Positions 22,790-35,541 of a stretch of 64,000 nt of DNA are shown here, piece after piece. This stretch comes from Platycnemis pennipes (Eukaryota; Arthropoda; Insecta; Odonata; Platycnemididae), in assembly GCA_933228895.1 (NCBI GenBank), contig OW121856.1, positions 105,189,027 through 105,253,026 on the forward strand. Reading direction: 5' to 3'. Numbering within the stretch: position 1 is the stretch's first letter; each line of letters opens with the position of its first letter. The notes beneath the pieces were generated by a model. The model was given only the letters and a program-made list of their open reading frames with translations, was not told where the DNA came from and did no database searches. The position numbers and the translations under genes are program-made.

Positions 22790-25700
22790 ATTTAAATATT
22801 TACAATGAAGCACTTCTACATATACAATACAAAAAGATTCCAATCAAGTACTAGCTATTAAGTCACTCCATAATATTGCCACGCCATAAACACTCTACAG
22901 CAACAAGCGCAACAAATATGGACAGGGGCTACAAAAATATTGATGTAAAGGACATGGTGTCTCAACCTGCAACAGGCAAATTTTCTCAGATATAAATGAG
23001 CACTGTAAATAACGCCGAAGAGTCATAAGAAATAAGATCACAGGTAGCTTAAAATGCAACGAAATGAAGTCAAAAAGGAGTTCAATAGACACTTGAAAAA
23101 TCTCGTGAAATAATGAACAGTTTCTTTCTACAGTCAAATACTTTCGTAAAATTTCTTTGCAACCAGTGAAGGCAGTGTCAATATTTGCTTTTTTGCTGCC
23201 ATTTATAGCAATACGGGAAAATATTTCTTAATTGCACCAATAAACATTTGCACCCAAATCTGCTGCGAAAACAAAAAATACTCGGAATATACTGAAAAAA
23301 AATTTTTCCCACCGACTGATTACGACATGAATAAATATTGCCTAAAACTAATAATAAAAAAAATTGAAGTTGTATTGTGTTTAGTTTAAGCGAATCCATC
23401 AGAGTGTGATCGACCAAGTGAAAGTCAATCACAAAGAGAAATTACAAAGAGAAATTTCAAAAAGCATTATATAACAATTATATCACATATTATCAAATTT
23501 TAAAAAAATCTCTGTGAACTATATATAACTAATCTACAAAACATAAAATTTCATTAAACAATAATGTGCCTAAATTTAAATTTACAAAGTTCACTAAGGG
23601 ATCCTTAACTGCACAGTGTAGGAAGTAATTCTAGGGAAAACATCCCAATATTTGCATAGGATTTGACATCAACAATCGATTTCATTACTTAGAAACACAA
23701 TACCTGCAGACATTCCTTTAAACCTTTAAACAATCGAGTATTTTGCTGTCGCAACATATGCCTTCGTACCTGACAGTTTAAGCTGTATTCAAGAAAATTC
23801 GATGATACAAAAATAATAATGCAGACTTTTTCAATATGTGATATTTACTTTTACCATACTACTGGAGTAGAGCATATGAAGAAAAATATACATGCATGGG
23901 GTATTCATATGATTTATATAACAATATTTTATTCGACGGACTTATTTTTTTAAATGCGGAGGATTAATCGGTTAAGGCTCAGGCTCAGGCTCTTCTTCAT
24001 ATTAAACCCTAGCACCAGAATACTAGCTGCAACATATTTTTAACATTGTACCATCAGATGTCTCAATGAATGTGACAAAGAATTATAATTACTTCAGTGA
24101 ATAGCCAAGTTTCTGGCCAATAACAACAGGAATTTCTTTCAATATATCCTAACACTTTCAGGATGGTGATTTGTAGCATAGACTAGAAAGAATTAAATAA
24201 TTCTTCTTTCCACAATTTAATATCGAATTATCAGTACCAAATTGACACAGTTAAAAAAATATTAGGAAAAAAGTATAATTTAATTAAATAAATATATAAA
24301 TAATATGTTTTAACGATAAAATACACAGCAGCATTAAACAGAATTTTCAGTATTATTACACAGAGAAATTAATTCAGATCATGATAATAATTCAGATATA
24401 ATTTTCAGAGAAAAAAAGCGAAAGCTACTGAAATACAGGAAATTGGGTGGACTTGGTCACAATCAGCATAGAAAATTGGTAAATAAATCCTTGCAATAGG
24501 AGTAATAAATTAACCTTTTTCTCCCGTTATAATCCATATTCATGCAACCCGCAGGCCCCAATTAATATTTTAAGGGCGAGAAAGAGGACGGACACATCAT
24601 GCTAATACAACGAACCAAGAAATGTATCTGACCAAAAGTGCGTGTCGGATGTCAAGTGTCAAATATAAGTATAATATAACGAATAAACATTTAAATCACC
24701 AAAATGTTTCAAAAACAGTTTTTCGACATAAACTTACTCAACTTAAAACTAAATTTAAATTAGTTTATGATTCTAAAAAAATCCCAAGGTTAAAACAAAG
24801 TGAAATCTTTGCATAAACGAAATTGTAGATGACAATATAAACCTCATAACATTCGAATGGCAATTTATGATGTGTCATTCGAGGAAATTTTATCATGAAT
24901 GATATTCAAAGAATATATCGTTAGTAAGCAGGAATTTTTTTTCATCTTTCAACAATTCGCTTCAAAAACAGCAATCCATAATTATTTTAATAATAGCCAA
25001 TGCAACAGTGAAGAAATAATTATCAGAGATGTGCTGAACCCCTTTAACACATTCACAAAATGGCCAATATTACAAAATTAAGCCAAAATCACTCACTTAA
25101 AATTTCACACTAAATTGTGTTTGTACTGATAAGCTACATTATATACGTATGAACTTCTTTTACAAAGTGTATACATACGGAGTTATCGAGCTGTTGCAGA
25201 ATCTCGTGAACACATCATGTTTGCAACGAAGGGCAAATAAATGTAAAACAAGTTACATTAATCGCCTTTCAAGAAGCCGCCTGGGCGTACAAAAAATGGG
25301 GAAATATCACAATTTCCTTAATTCACATTAAGTCATGGAGAGCAAATATTTGCTTTTATTAAATGTGACTACTATACCAAAGTATAGGTTAAAGTAACAA
25401 AATTGTATTGAGCCCTAAATTATTTAAAATGAAGAAAATTTATTAAATAAATATATAAATATATCAAAAAATAATAGGTGAATATGCATTCATGTATTTT
25501 CTACAGTCATGTGCATTATTTTACAATGACAATATCATCACTTCACAACAGGGTGGAGAATATTTTATAATAACATGTACTTGCCTCATAAAATTTTTGC
25601 ATTTTAATACCATTGTTGAACTAGATTTGTCATTCTGTTGGGCATCAGAAAATGTTACTAAATATAGAGCAGATTTTTTCACAACACTAAGGCTCTTGAA

Positions 25701-28260
25701 CAAAATAATTCACGGTTAACGTGAAATTATCGTGATATTTATGTGCGGTAGAGTGATGGTTTTCTATGACAATTATTTCATGTTTATATTTGCAAGGGAA
25801 GAAAAGGTTGTAGTTGATCAAGTTGATTCACAGACGTATTTCATATAGAAAATAACCAGGGTAAAGTTTTGCAGTATATGTAACAACATACATGTTTAAA
25901 CGTTTACCTTAATTTCGTGACTTATAACAGAAAACACGTTAAAACAATATTCCAAATTCTCCTCACTGCATTCTTTATGGTGAGTTAGTCACATCTGATA
26001 CATCACGACGGTGAGTATTTTACGATATTATGATAATATTCGAACATTATACACCTTAAATCAGCTGCAGATGTCTCACTTAATCATGTCAATCACAAGT
26101 TGTCACTTTTAGAAACCACCAGAAAAAAGGATGAGAATGCCGAAATGAGTGCTGTTCTTTAAGTTCAATTATATATAATTATTTCTATTGCAGTAATATC
26201 TCGTATACACTCACATGCATTCAAGTACACAAAAGCAAGCAGCTTCCTAACACTAAAAATGTTTGTAACAAAAAATTCATATTCCAGAAATCTATCGAAA
26301 AACCATAAATTAATAAAATCAATCGGAACATAATGCATGAGAAATTGGTTCAGTATATCATAGGTGATAAACCAGAGTACTTAAGAATTAATATAAAATT
26401 GAAAACAAACAAACTTACTAATTGATAACTGTGGTACCATTTCGCATAGGGAAGGAATAAAATTAAAGATATTCGTAGGTGCATTGGTATATAAAAACCT
26501 ATTTTAAATAAGTCTGATTCTTCAATATTGTTATTCAACCATTATAATAATTAAGGAAGCTGATAAATTTTGACTTAAAGCAACCTCTCCGCAAATAGCC
26601 TATACTACGAAATAATGCTGTAGCATATTTCGCCATTTTAATCATTCATAACGTGATTAGAAAGCCCATTGAGAGTAAGTTAAAAAGAGAAGTATTTATA
26701 CATATGCTCACATAATTTATGTAAAGCATATAATTCACGTAAAATTATATGTTATGACGCATGGAACAAATCAATATACTATGTCTTCTTACTGTCTTCT
26801 AAACAAGGCCGTATCAATTAACAAGAGAAAAGAGAAGAATTCACAGCATCAGTTCACCGGGAAAGATCCAATATAAGAAAAGCATTTTAATTAATAATTA
26901 ATTTTACCTCATTATTTTTTACATGTAATAATGTACATTTAATACAATTTCCATATATGAAGACCAAAGAGGAAAGGATGTTTCCTGAGAGTTTTATCGA
27001 TCACTCAAGCATATAATGCACATTTCCTCTAGTATGCAAACACCCACACAAAAGAGATATATAATGCTATGTAATAAAAATCTTGTCAGCTTTTTATTAA
27101 AAAAAACTAAAATACTTTTCAAATAAATACTGTCAGCTAAATGTATGTAATAAAAATACATTTAGTTGACAGCACAACTATTACAAGAAATTGCAGCTTC
27201 ACAAATACAACATAATACAATAAGGAAGGGGACACAAAATGCAAACATAATAAATAATATGTGACAAAAATATTTCGCAATTTATAACTAAACAATGATA
27301 AAAATATTGCAATAACGCTAAGGAATTCAATTCACGAGTATTTTAGATTGCATAACATACAGGGTTGAGAAAATATATCAAGTTGCAACTTAACCAGATT
27401 CCAAGAAAATCTTTGTGAATGGGACCTGAAATACCACGAGAAAAAAATAAAAATATTAAGAGGAAAATAAACTTCTGATATATTTCGTACGATATATTTT
27501 TTTTACTTGCAACTCGTATTTGGGTCTTCTCCGAAGAGCCATAACATTGAAAAAAACTTTATCCACAAAGACATTAACCAAAGTAGTCAAAGTAGTCAAG
27601 TAGTAATCAAGTCGAGTTAAATTAATACCGCATAGATTTACCACCCACCTACCAAAAATGAAAACATTACCATTTACTCGCATTTCAAAGAAAAGGAGCG
27701 TAGGTAGCATTCACTTGTTTTGGATGTGATAAAATCTCGCATATACAGGTTAAAAAGATAATAACTTTGTAATATTTATTGGAATCGCTATGATGACAAA
27801 AGTTATTTCATAAAACAATAATTCGTAAAAAAAAACAATATATTTGGAGGCGTATATGAAGACAATTCTTGCCACTCAATACAAATATAGGTAGAGCTTG
27901 TACGTCAACCAACGCTCTGCCAGGACAATTAAAAATGGAAAACCGTGATATAAATGAAGAAACAAATACATGAAAAAATAAGAACCTCGCAGAAGCTTGG
28001 AGCAAAAAAAAATCGTAGAACGCAAGTTCACAGATAGTTAGGTGAGTGTAAGGGAACTTCGGATGACACAGGAAGGGAATCATTTTTTTATAAGAAAAGA
28101 CATTTTTGTACGCTTAGAAGGTAATCATTTTAAGCCAAAGGAGGTTGGTTAATATTAGTACAATGCAACAAAAATATATAAAAACTTTTAGATTTTCATA
28201 GTAGCAAGATTACCATGAAAGGAATTATTGTTATATTTAATCATATCATTCACACAACAC
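22790..28260. other. Long AT-rich low-copy stretch, no gene recognised
   Basis: Open frames here are short (60-92 codons) and of low complexity, as expected by chance in AT-rich DNA. No RNA gene, transposon protein motif or paired splice signals were convincing. One near-perfect hairpin lies at 27131-27171. Intron or intergenic DNA is the likeliest identity. Confidence 0.45.
27131..27171. repeat. Short inverted repeat (hairpin)
   Basis: TGTCAGCTAAATGTAT pairs with ATACATTTAGTTGACA across a 9-nt loop; one position is a G-T mismatch. It could be the tip of a foldback MITE, but no flanking duplication was identified. Confidence 0.7.
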
Positions 28261-28261
28261 A

Positions 28262-28420
28262 CTCACGCACGGGCGCTATTCCATGCCGGACCCAGGAGGT
28301 TAGGCCCACCGGCTCGTTAACCTTTATTTAACGTGGCGTTTCCCCCTGCGTTCCCCTCCGGGCTGCGCAGGGGCCTATTCCACGCATTCACTCCCAGGGC
28401 CAGGGCAAGACGCGACGAAA
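28262..28420. other. GC-rich island, unassigned
   Basis: A sharp GC-rich stretch in AT-rich surroundings, with CTATTCCATGCCGG and CCTATTCCACGCATTC as near-direct repeats and GGGCTGCGCAGGGG. It may be a transposon fragment or a CpG-rich regulatory piece. No coding frame is supported. Confidence 0.4.
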
Positions 28421-29009
28421 TCAAGCGGACTAAGAAATATATAATCAGTATCTACGAAGTAAGCCCTATTTTCCCCTTCTAATACCCACCCACCCTTAAA
28501 ACTAAATCTACGGCTTAAATTCCCTACGCCTACCTATTTCATTCGCATACCTATCGGCGCTGACCCTGTTCATCATCACGCATTCACCAGTCAACAAAAT
28601 ATTCTCAAATATACCATTCACCCAATTACCTGAAAAAGAAAATGAAATAAGTTGGGAAAATACCCTGTAAAGGAAAACATAATAGTGGAAAAACATGTAA
28701 AAAAAGTTAAATCAACCGTCAAAAATAGAATATACAAGCCACAAGTGGCAATAAATCGTTAAAACAGGCTATAATCTAAAACTGTTAACGGCGCAATGAG
28801 TGTATTTCCTGCCTAAGCTAAAAACTAAGAGCCTGTGCACAAGGCAAAACCGGAGTTCACCAACCACAACTCGATTGACCCGGGTCAAACAACCGATATG
28901 CAAACCCTACACACTATAAATGATAAAGATAACGTAAGATATTAAACATAAAGGGCATATAAGTACACACATAAATAAAAAAAACAAAGAGTTTAAACGC
29001 AAAACTCAC

Positions 29010-29079
29010 ATAAAAGCCGTAGTAGTCGTAGGTAGTCGTGGCAGCTCTCCCTTCTTTCCTGGCCGCTGTCTCCGCCAAT
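29010..29079 (-). CDS. Possible 70-nt exon of unknown gene
   Basis: On the minus strand a long pyrimidine tract (TGCCCCTCCCTCTACC) ends in CCCATAG, then 70 nt of GC-rich sequence, then a GTGAGT donor at 29009. All three frames are open across the segment, so the phase is undetermined and it could be untranslated. The splice signals and GC content are the only support. Confidence 0.3.
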
Positions 29080-29331
29080 CTATGGGAAGGGTAGGTAGAG
29101 GGAGGGGCAAAAAAATATATGCATACACTCATTTACGTAAAATCACTACACTATACAGAGTCTCTCTCAGTCCTCTTGATGCCCGAAAACTGTTATAATC
29201 GGGCTCACTCGCAAAACACTGACACAGCACTCACTTATCACATCACTGACACGAAATCCACGTACACCACAATGACACCACACTCACTAGATTCACACAA
29301 AACACTTTTTTCACTTTCACAGCACTCGATA

Positions 29332-30740
29332 CAGGCCGGGGCGGTGTGGTGATTCTAAGGAGAGAGCGGGTTAATGAACACATAGAAACCAGTAATTTGG
29401 ATGCAAAGTTGCTCACATTTAATGCAGGTAGCCGAAAGTGCATTTATAAAAATGCCAGGAATGACCGCTCAGAAACTAAGTACACCTGGATGGACTTCGT
29501 AACTGGCAAGCCAATTCCATGAATTTGGGTATTTAATTCTAGAGCAGTCTTCGCATCCACAAAATAACGCTAAAAGCTATACGCTAATTCCTATCTAGCC
29601 TATCGTTATGATGGACCAGAAGGGCCTTCGATTGAAAGCATTGCAAACTGACTACATATCCTACCCTCTATCAGGCCGGGGCGTTGTGGAGGTACCTAAG
29701 GAGAGAGCGGGTTAGTGAACATAATAAACATGCCAGCAAAGAATGAATGCCAAGTTGCTCACATTTAATGCAGGTAGCCGAAATTGCATTTTATAAAAAT
29801 GCAAGGAATGGCCGCTCAGAAACTAAGTACACCTGAATGGACTTCGTAACTGGCAAGCCAATTCCATGAATTTAGGTTTTTAATTCTAGAGCAGTCTTCG
29901 CATCCACAAAATAACAATATAAGCTAAAAGCAAATTCCTATCTAGCCTATCATTATGATGGACCAGAAGGGCCTTCGATTGAAAGCATTGCAAACTGACT
30001 ACATATCCTACCCTCTATCAGGCCGGGGCGTTGTGGAGGTACCTAAGGAGAGAGCGGGTTAGTGAACATAATAAACATGCCAGCAAAGAATGAATGCCAA
30101 GTTGCTCACATTTAATGCAGGTAGCCGAAATTGCATTTTATAAAAATGCAAGGAATGGCCGCTCAGAAACTAAGTACACCTGAATGGACTTCGTAACTGG
30201 CAAGCCAATTCCATGAATTTAGGTTTTTAATTCTAGAGCAGTCTTCGCATCCACAAAATAACAATATAAGCTAAAAGCAAATTCCTATCTAGCCTATCAT
30301 TATGATGGACCAGAAGGGCCTTCGATTGAAAGTATTGCAAACTGACTACATATCCTACCCTCTATCAGGCCGGGGCGTTGTGGAGGTACCTAAGGAGAGA
30401 GCGGGTTAGTGAACATAATAAACATGCCAACAAAGAATGAATGCCAAGTTGCTCACATTTAATGCAGGTAGCCGAAAGTGCATTTTATAAAAATGCGAGG
30501 AATGGCCGCTCAGAAACTAAGTACACCTGAATGGACTTCGTAACTGGCAAGCCAATTCCATGAATTTAGGTTTTTAATTCTAGAGCAGTCTTCGCATCCA
30601 CAAAATAACGCTATAAGCTAAACGCTAATTCCTATCTAGCCTATCATTATGATGGACCAGAAGGGCCTTCGAATCAATGTATTGCAAACTGACTACATAT
30701 CCTACCCTCTACCAGGCCGGGGCGTTGGTAAGGTGCCTTA
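29332..30740 (+). repeat. Tandem repeat, about 347 bp x 4 plus a partial copy
   Basis: The landmark CAGGCCGGGGCG occurs at 29332, 29672, 30019, 30366 and 30713, giving periods of 340, 347, 347 and 347 bp. Copies 2-4 are almost identical; copy 1 is more diverged and copy 5 is only about 28 bp. Each unit contains GGAGAGAGCGGGTTA, GCTCACATTTAATGCAGG, a TTTATAAAAATGC stretch and GATGGACCAGAAGGGCC. It is unrelated to the 145-bp satellite. No open frame is preserved across units. Confidence 0.95.
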
Positions 30741-31215
30741 ATATCTGTGAAATAATCTGAATAAAACAGCATAAAAAATGAAATCATTCAGCACACAGCA
30801 CATATATCACACCATGTAAATTACGATTGCGATAACATTGATTAAATATAAGCAAAAGAAAAGACAAATGAAAAATCAAATAACGTATAAATCAGGGCAT
30901 TACATCATATACAAAACACAGAATGCAAACATTTTCCTGCCTAGAGTCGACTCGCTAAGCAAGGCAAGTGGCCACTAGCCTTGTATTTGGAGGAGTATTC
31001 CTCCATTATACCAGATAATCGGTGCACCGATATAATTTACCGTGTTCTTAACACAATTAATCAAGCTTGATTTACCAAATTACCTTGACATTTTACCAGA
31101 CAATAATCAGGCCTGATCTTGTCTAGAGGCGGAGCAATGGGCTCCTATGCCAAAAAAATAAAATAAGCCATGAATTTTACCCATATCGTAGCACCTGAAA
31201 CAAAGTTATATTTAC
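30741..31215. other. Low-copy DNA after the 347-bp array
   Basis: Contains GGAGGAGTATTCCTCC at about 30991, a short inverted repeat. No coding signal was recognised. Confidence 0.35.
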
Positions 31216-31364
31216 CATAGCATTGCAAAGCCATGAGCAAACCAATGCTAGTTCTCCTGTTTTGACTGCTCCTTGTCTTTCTGCTCATGGCACCCTTGAA
31301 GATTCCGCACTCTAACCCCGTCTCCTTCCGGGAAGCGACTTTGCAAACGTAATTCGGCATCGTC
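31216..31364 (-). CDS. Possible exon of unknown gene
   Basis: The minus strand shows a strong acceptor (TTTTTTGTTATCTTGTCGTTGCAG), then 149 nt of comparatively GC-rich sequence, then ATG followed by GTAAAT at 31215. One frame is open throughout (MPNYVCKVASRKETGLECGI). Another starts DDAELRLQSRFPEGDGV and meets a stop after 38 codons, which would make this a terminal exon. I cannot choose between them and recognise neither product. Confidence 0.3.
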
Positions 31365-31924
31365 CTGCAACGACAAGATAACAAAAAAATTTAATAAAAT
31401 TAATGATTCGTTTTAATTTTTAACAAAATTTAGTTCCCCTGGACACATGTGGAAAGAAATCCGAAAAAAATTCAATATTTGAACCCCGCGGAAGCTTCGT
31501 TTAAATGCTCTTAGGTTTACCGGATGCAAACCGACTTCATCCGTGAGCAGCAAGAGTGGTAAGCCTTTATTATATTTTAACGGTTTAAATGGTCGATCTA
31601 GCATCAAGAATTAGCAATAGTGCCTCATTTGGTACTTTCCTATATCCCCGTGAAAAACACATTACACGTAACCGTCATCATTATGCGGAGGCCACAATGT
31701 AAATGGCCTGGCCAACTCTCAAAAAGGAACCGAAAAAACTACAAATTTCAACTTAAGTTACACAATTTATGGAATGTTAATCTGACGAGAGAATTATAAA
31801 GTCCAAAATCTTCCTGTTAAATACAAAAAGAAAAAGAAATCGATTAACATATTATAGTTATTTCAATGAGCGAAAGACAAAATTCTTGCGCTTTTAAAAA
31901 TTGAAAAGGTTAATTTAAACCAAT
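31365..31924. other. Low-copy DNA, weak coding hints
   Basis: Around 31505-31548 on the plus strand, TGCTCTTAG, 44 nt and GTAAGC form a possible micro-exon (VYRMQTDFIREQQE), but this is too short to trust. The rest is AT-rich. Confidence 0.25.
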
Positions 31925-32100
31925 GTAGATACATAATGGTGTCAGGAATCTAACCCGGGTCCTGATGCTTTATTTATATAACCTTCTTGTGTATTTGCTA
32001 GGGCTATACAAAATTTCACCACAATCGGTTCCGTAGTTTTTGAGATGTGTAACGAACGCAGAACTTACACACAGACAACACTACATTTTTATATATATTA
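31925..32100 (+). mobile_element. Probable LINE 3'-end fragment
   Basis: GCTATACAAAATTTCACC, AATCGGTTCCGTAGTTTT and GAACGCAGAACTTACACACA followed by an AT-rich simple end (TATATATATTAG). Near-identical wording is common at the 3' ends of insect non-LTR retrotransposons; I assign it from memory of that pattern, so the family is uncertain. No protein motif remains. Confidence 0.45.
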
Positions 32101-32179
32101 GTATGATACCTGTGGTCAAAATGCCTTTTCTTTAAGCAATAAATTGTTCATTGTGAAGAATAACATAGCGGATGTTATT

Positions 32180-32234
32180 CCCCCTGCCACACACCCTCGC
32201 GGTGGCTTGCAGGGTATCGTGTAGATGTAGTGGA
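32180..32234 (+). repeat. Short dispersed element R5, copy 1
   Basis: CCCCCTGCCACACACC, GGTGGCTTGCAGGG and GTAGATG in order within about 50 bp. GCCAC/GGTGGC pair as a short stem. Related copies are at 33373, 37661 and, inverted, 40036. Confidence 0.7.
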
Positions 32235-32532
32235 TAGGATTTTTTTTACCATCTTCCGACGTACGCGCATTTTACATTACAATATATTTTGTTAATGTTA
32301 TATGCTAAAATAATAGTCTTAGAGACAAAAATGTAACGAAATAAGAACCGAATGAGAAGCTGCAAGTTAAAAATTCTATGTATAGATTAATTATCGGTAT
32401 GATTGCCACTGAATACTTATCATGTATTGCTGTTCACATATTCCAAATAAATATTACTAATAAAAGGTACTTTTTACTACGCTCGCATATATCCTTAGTC
32501 TCTGTTAGTCTCTCTCCTATATATATTAGTCT

Positions 32533-32590
32533 CTGACTGTAGTCTTATTTTCACAGGCAGAACGCCTGTGATAACAAGACTATATTCAGT
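32533..32590. repeat. Hairpin with 26-nt arms
   Basis: CTGACTGTAGTCTTATTTTC with ACAGGC pairs, across AGAAC, with GCCTGTGATAACAAGAC and TATATTCAG, with about four mismatches. The tip CAGGCAGAACGCCTG is perfect. It could be a miniature foldback element; no duplication was seen. Confidence 0.65.
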
Positions 32591-33372
32591 GTCGGTCAGT
32601 GTCAAGAAGGCGGGACGATATAATCTGCCATTTCTTAAGACATGTTGGATTGAAGAAGAGAATTGAGGAGGTACAGACATTAAAGAGAAGAATACCTAAT
32701 GTAAACATTAAGAGGTCAGCTGACCAAAGAACCAAGTTCGCTGCGTCGAAAAAAACTTCGAAATGTATTAATCACTAAATCACTTTAATTCGTCGCATAT
32801 AAGTTTATTGGTTCAGATAATGTACTGAAATATCAATAGAAAAAAATACTGATATTATCGAGGACTAAAGAAATTTTCAACCTAGAACTACGCCAAACAC
32901 ATGCAGTCTTCTGAGGTCGAACATGAGTCTGTTCACTCCATGACTTTATTCCAACACATCTGCAGAAAAAATGAACCATCTTAAACGACATTAAAATCAC
33001 AACTCAAACGCGAACGAATAACAGTAATATGTAGAGTATTTTTAACAACAATATGCTTGAGGAGTAAGAGATTCGATAAAGATTCACACTAAAGTCGCTG
33101 GGGTAATTGAGTAACATTCCCTAACTTCCAGTTGATTTGAACCTTAAATTTTAATAATCAAATTCTAACCTCAGAGAAAAAAGAAACAAAATCGAAACGA
33201 AAGCGGCAATTGAACTTAACAGGTGTATTGTACGCATGGTTGATCTGTCCAAATTTAACGGCTTCCTCTAAGCTTTTAGGAATATTTGTAACTTGGCAGA
33301 CATTAATTAATTATTATTAAATTCTAATCCTTTTTTATGCATGATATGTAATGCATGTTTGGTGAGAATTCA

Positions 33373-33434
33373 CCCCCTGCCATACACCTTTATGGTGAAT
33401 TGCAGGGCATTATGTAGATGCAGATGAATGATTG
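33373..33434 (+). repeat. Short dispersed element R5, copy 2
   Basis: CCCCCTGCCATACACC, GGTGAATTGCAGGGC and ATGTAGATGCAGATG, the same order of blocks as copy 1, with extra GATG units at the end as in a simple 3' tail. Confidence 0.7.
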
Positions 33435-33480
33435 AAAGATTAGAAAATTTACCACAGAGCCTTAATTCTTTCAAAACTCC

Positions 33481-33711
33481 TTGGTGAGTTGGAATGAAGA
33501 CATCCGTATGACACGTTGTAAATTACCAAACGTGTTCGCAGTTACAAGCGATATATTGCATGCTTCAAGCTGCAAGGAAACGTCTTTAGATGAGACGCTT
33601 CGACAAGTACTTCAAAATCCAAAACATGCTATTTTACAAATTAATGCTGCTACCGAGGCAAATAAAGTTATAAAAACCTTTCATCTCCTGGCCAACAGGA
33701 AAATGAAGTAG
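33481..33711 (+). CDS. Unassigned open frame, possible exon or relic
   Basis: A plus-strand frame whose last 45 codons (from about KETSLDETLRQVLQNPKHA to FHLLANRKMK, then TAG) look like an amphipathic helical protein rather than AT noise. The nominal start is not trustworthy. The upstream half is less protein-like, so a terminal exon starting after an AG near 33570 is possible. No family was recognised. Confidence 0.25.
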   Translation: MVSWNEDIRMTRCKLPNVFAVTSDILHASSCKETSLDETLRQVLQNPKHAILQINAATEANKVIKTFHLLANRKMK

Positions 33712-33954
33712 GAAGGTCGCGGTTATTTAAACAAGAGAATTACAATTATTCAACGAGCATCAATAAAAATTGACTTCTCTTCCTTACGGTTGCAAAAGTG
33801 CGAGTCGCCGAAAGGGCGCTTTAATTATATGCCGTGTTGGATCCAGCAATGGATATCCTCAATTCATGGACAAGATCTCTTGTAATATTGATTGGCTGAT
33901 ATGTAGATATTGGAGAAGATTTCCAGGATATAATTAGTACCGCATATTCATGCC

Positions 33955-34195
33955 AAGTACTACGAAAGACTGGGACACATTTCCTATAATAGTGACGCGA
34001 CTTATATTGGTCAAACCTGAAGGTCAATTAGCATAAGGGTCAAAGAAGACGACAAAGCCTAATGTAACGGTGAACATTGCTCAGTTATTTTACGCGAAAC
34101 ACTTGTCTGAGAAGGTCAATGCGTGTGATTTCACTGCAATATCCTCCTTCATGAGAGCAAAAGCCAGAAGCGCAACTCTTTAGAGTAGCTGTAAA
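33955..34195 (+). pseudogene. Penelope-like element GIY-YIG endonuclease relic
   Basis: NSDATYIGQT is encoded at about 33988-34017, followed by a stop in place of the usual Gly and then RSISIRVKED. In a second frame near 34088, FYAKHLSEK matches the FAKHL block downstream in Penelope-like GIY-YIG domains. YIG plus the Arg-rich helix are the conserved features of this nuclease family. A stop, a frameshift and the absence of a recognisable RT upstream show it is a dead, truncated copy. Confidence 0.65.
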
Positions 34196-34235
34196 TAAAG
34201 AGAAATGCAACCTATCGCAAAATGCGGCATTTTTT

Positions 34236-34400
34236 CTGCCCCTTCCCCATTCCCCCATACGACATAATGAACGAAGCTACACCTTTACATTCCCCAACCT
34301 TCCCTAGACAACAACTCCCTGGTTCCTTCCATTCGGCATGCAGCTAAGTTTCCCTTCCCACAACCCTCGCTTCCTTCCTCCCTCCACCACACTGATGTGT
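34236..34400 (+). repeat. Pyrimidine-rich low-complexity tract
   Basis: C/T-rich stretch with CCCCTTCCCCATTCCCCC and CTTCCTTCCTCCCTCCACC, contrasting with its AT-rich neighbours. It lies directly downstream of the Penelope-like relic and may be its 3' untranslated part. Confidence 0.5.
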
Positions 34401-34440
34401 TTCTCACATTCACCCGATGATATCCTCTTGCAGAAGAAAC

Positions 34441-35481
34441 AAGCAGTGCATTTTTTCAAAGTGTGGACTTAAAATGTTTTTACACAATAATCGACCATGA
34501 AACCACAGGGTTGAGGAAAATTGCGGATTGTCATGTGCATTGTCCTTGCACGCAAGTAGCAACTTAAAACATAGGAAGAGCTGGAATTGAATTACATAGC
34601 AGTGCGAGGTATGAATTCCGAGTATATTAGCAGAATATATGACAATGAAAAAATAATTTTAAATAAAATGAGTATGAAAGACGGGAAACTCGGTTCAAAA
34701 TCTCCAGAATGGTAAATAACGTAGGTACTCCCTAATTACAGATTAAGCACTTTTTATCTTCTCGCGAGTTGAATAAAGAGAGTATTATAATATGTACCAC
34801 TGATCGAAATATATCGATGAAATGTCAGAGTAACCCTATATCCTGTTCTATGAGGAAAAAATGCAGCTTACGGAGGTTTTTGATACGGATTATTGTTGAC
34901 TAAATCTCACTAAAAACTGACTTCTAAAGTTAACGAACTCAAAGAACGAAACACCAAGAAGCTCAAAGGAGAACAAACACAAAAATGGCGAATATGACAA
35001 CATTTTAATAACAAAAAATAGTAAGACTATAGGAATAAGAAAGCTTGGTCCTCAACGCGCGCATTATCAAGAACCGTCATTTGACCTCAGGACATAACAA
35101 TGTTCACCGGTAATTGGACAACAGTTGACAAGTATTGTAATTTAAACGGACGAGACCCTACCCCAAGTTCTTCGAAATCACCTTGTGATCAAAGAGACCC
35201 TTTCAATTCAATTATCAGCACAAAAGTCTTTTAAAAAAGTATAAGTGCAATAAATAGAATGCGGCGAAAAAACCTAGATGGCGTGATTAATCGTGAACTG
35301 AACGCAAGATGAAAACTATTTTAAACTATCTTTAGTCTTATCGCTTGGACTGTATGAAATGTTTTAACACCTTGTGAAAAACATTCCTAAAATACCTTAA
35401 ATATAAATACCTATGATCTTACGTCAGAAACAGTAAAAATTGAAGCGTGTTTTAAATATAATCAAAGGAAGGTTTACTCAC
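34441..35481. other. AT-rich low-copy DNA
   Basis: No coding, RNA or repeat signal was recognised. Confidence 0.35.
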
Positions 35482-35541
35482 GTAATGCAGCCGACAACGT
35501 GTCTCGTTTTTGAACACCGCAATAACTGCTTCGGATTGCAT
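35482..35541 (-). CDS. Possible short exon of unknown gene
   Basis: The minus strand reads ATG at 35541, then an open frame (MQSEAVIAVFKNETRCRLHY), then a GTGAGT donor at 35481. It could be a first coding exon. Alternatively it could start after GCAG at about 35525 and continue the phase of the 36681-36562 exon, but the acceptor lacks a good pyrimidine tract. Product not recognised. Confidence 0.28.
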
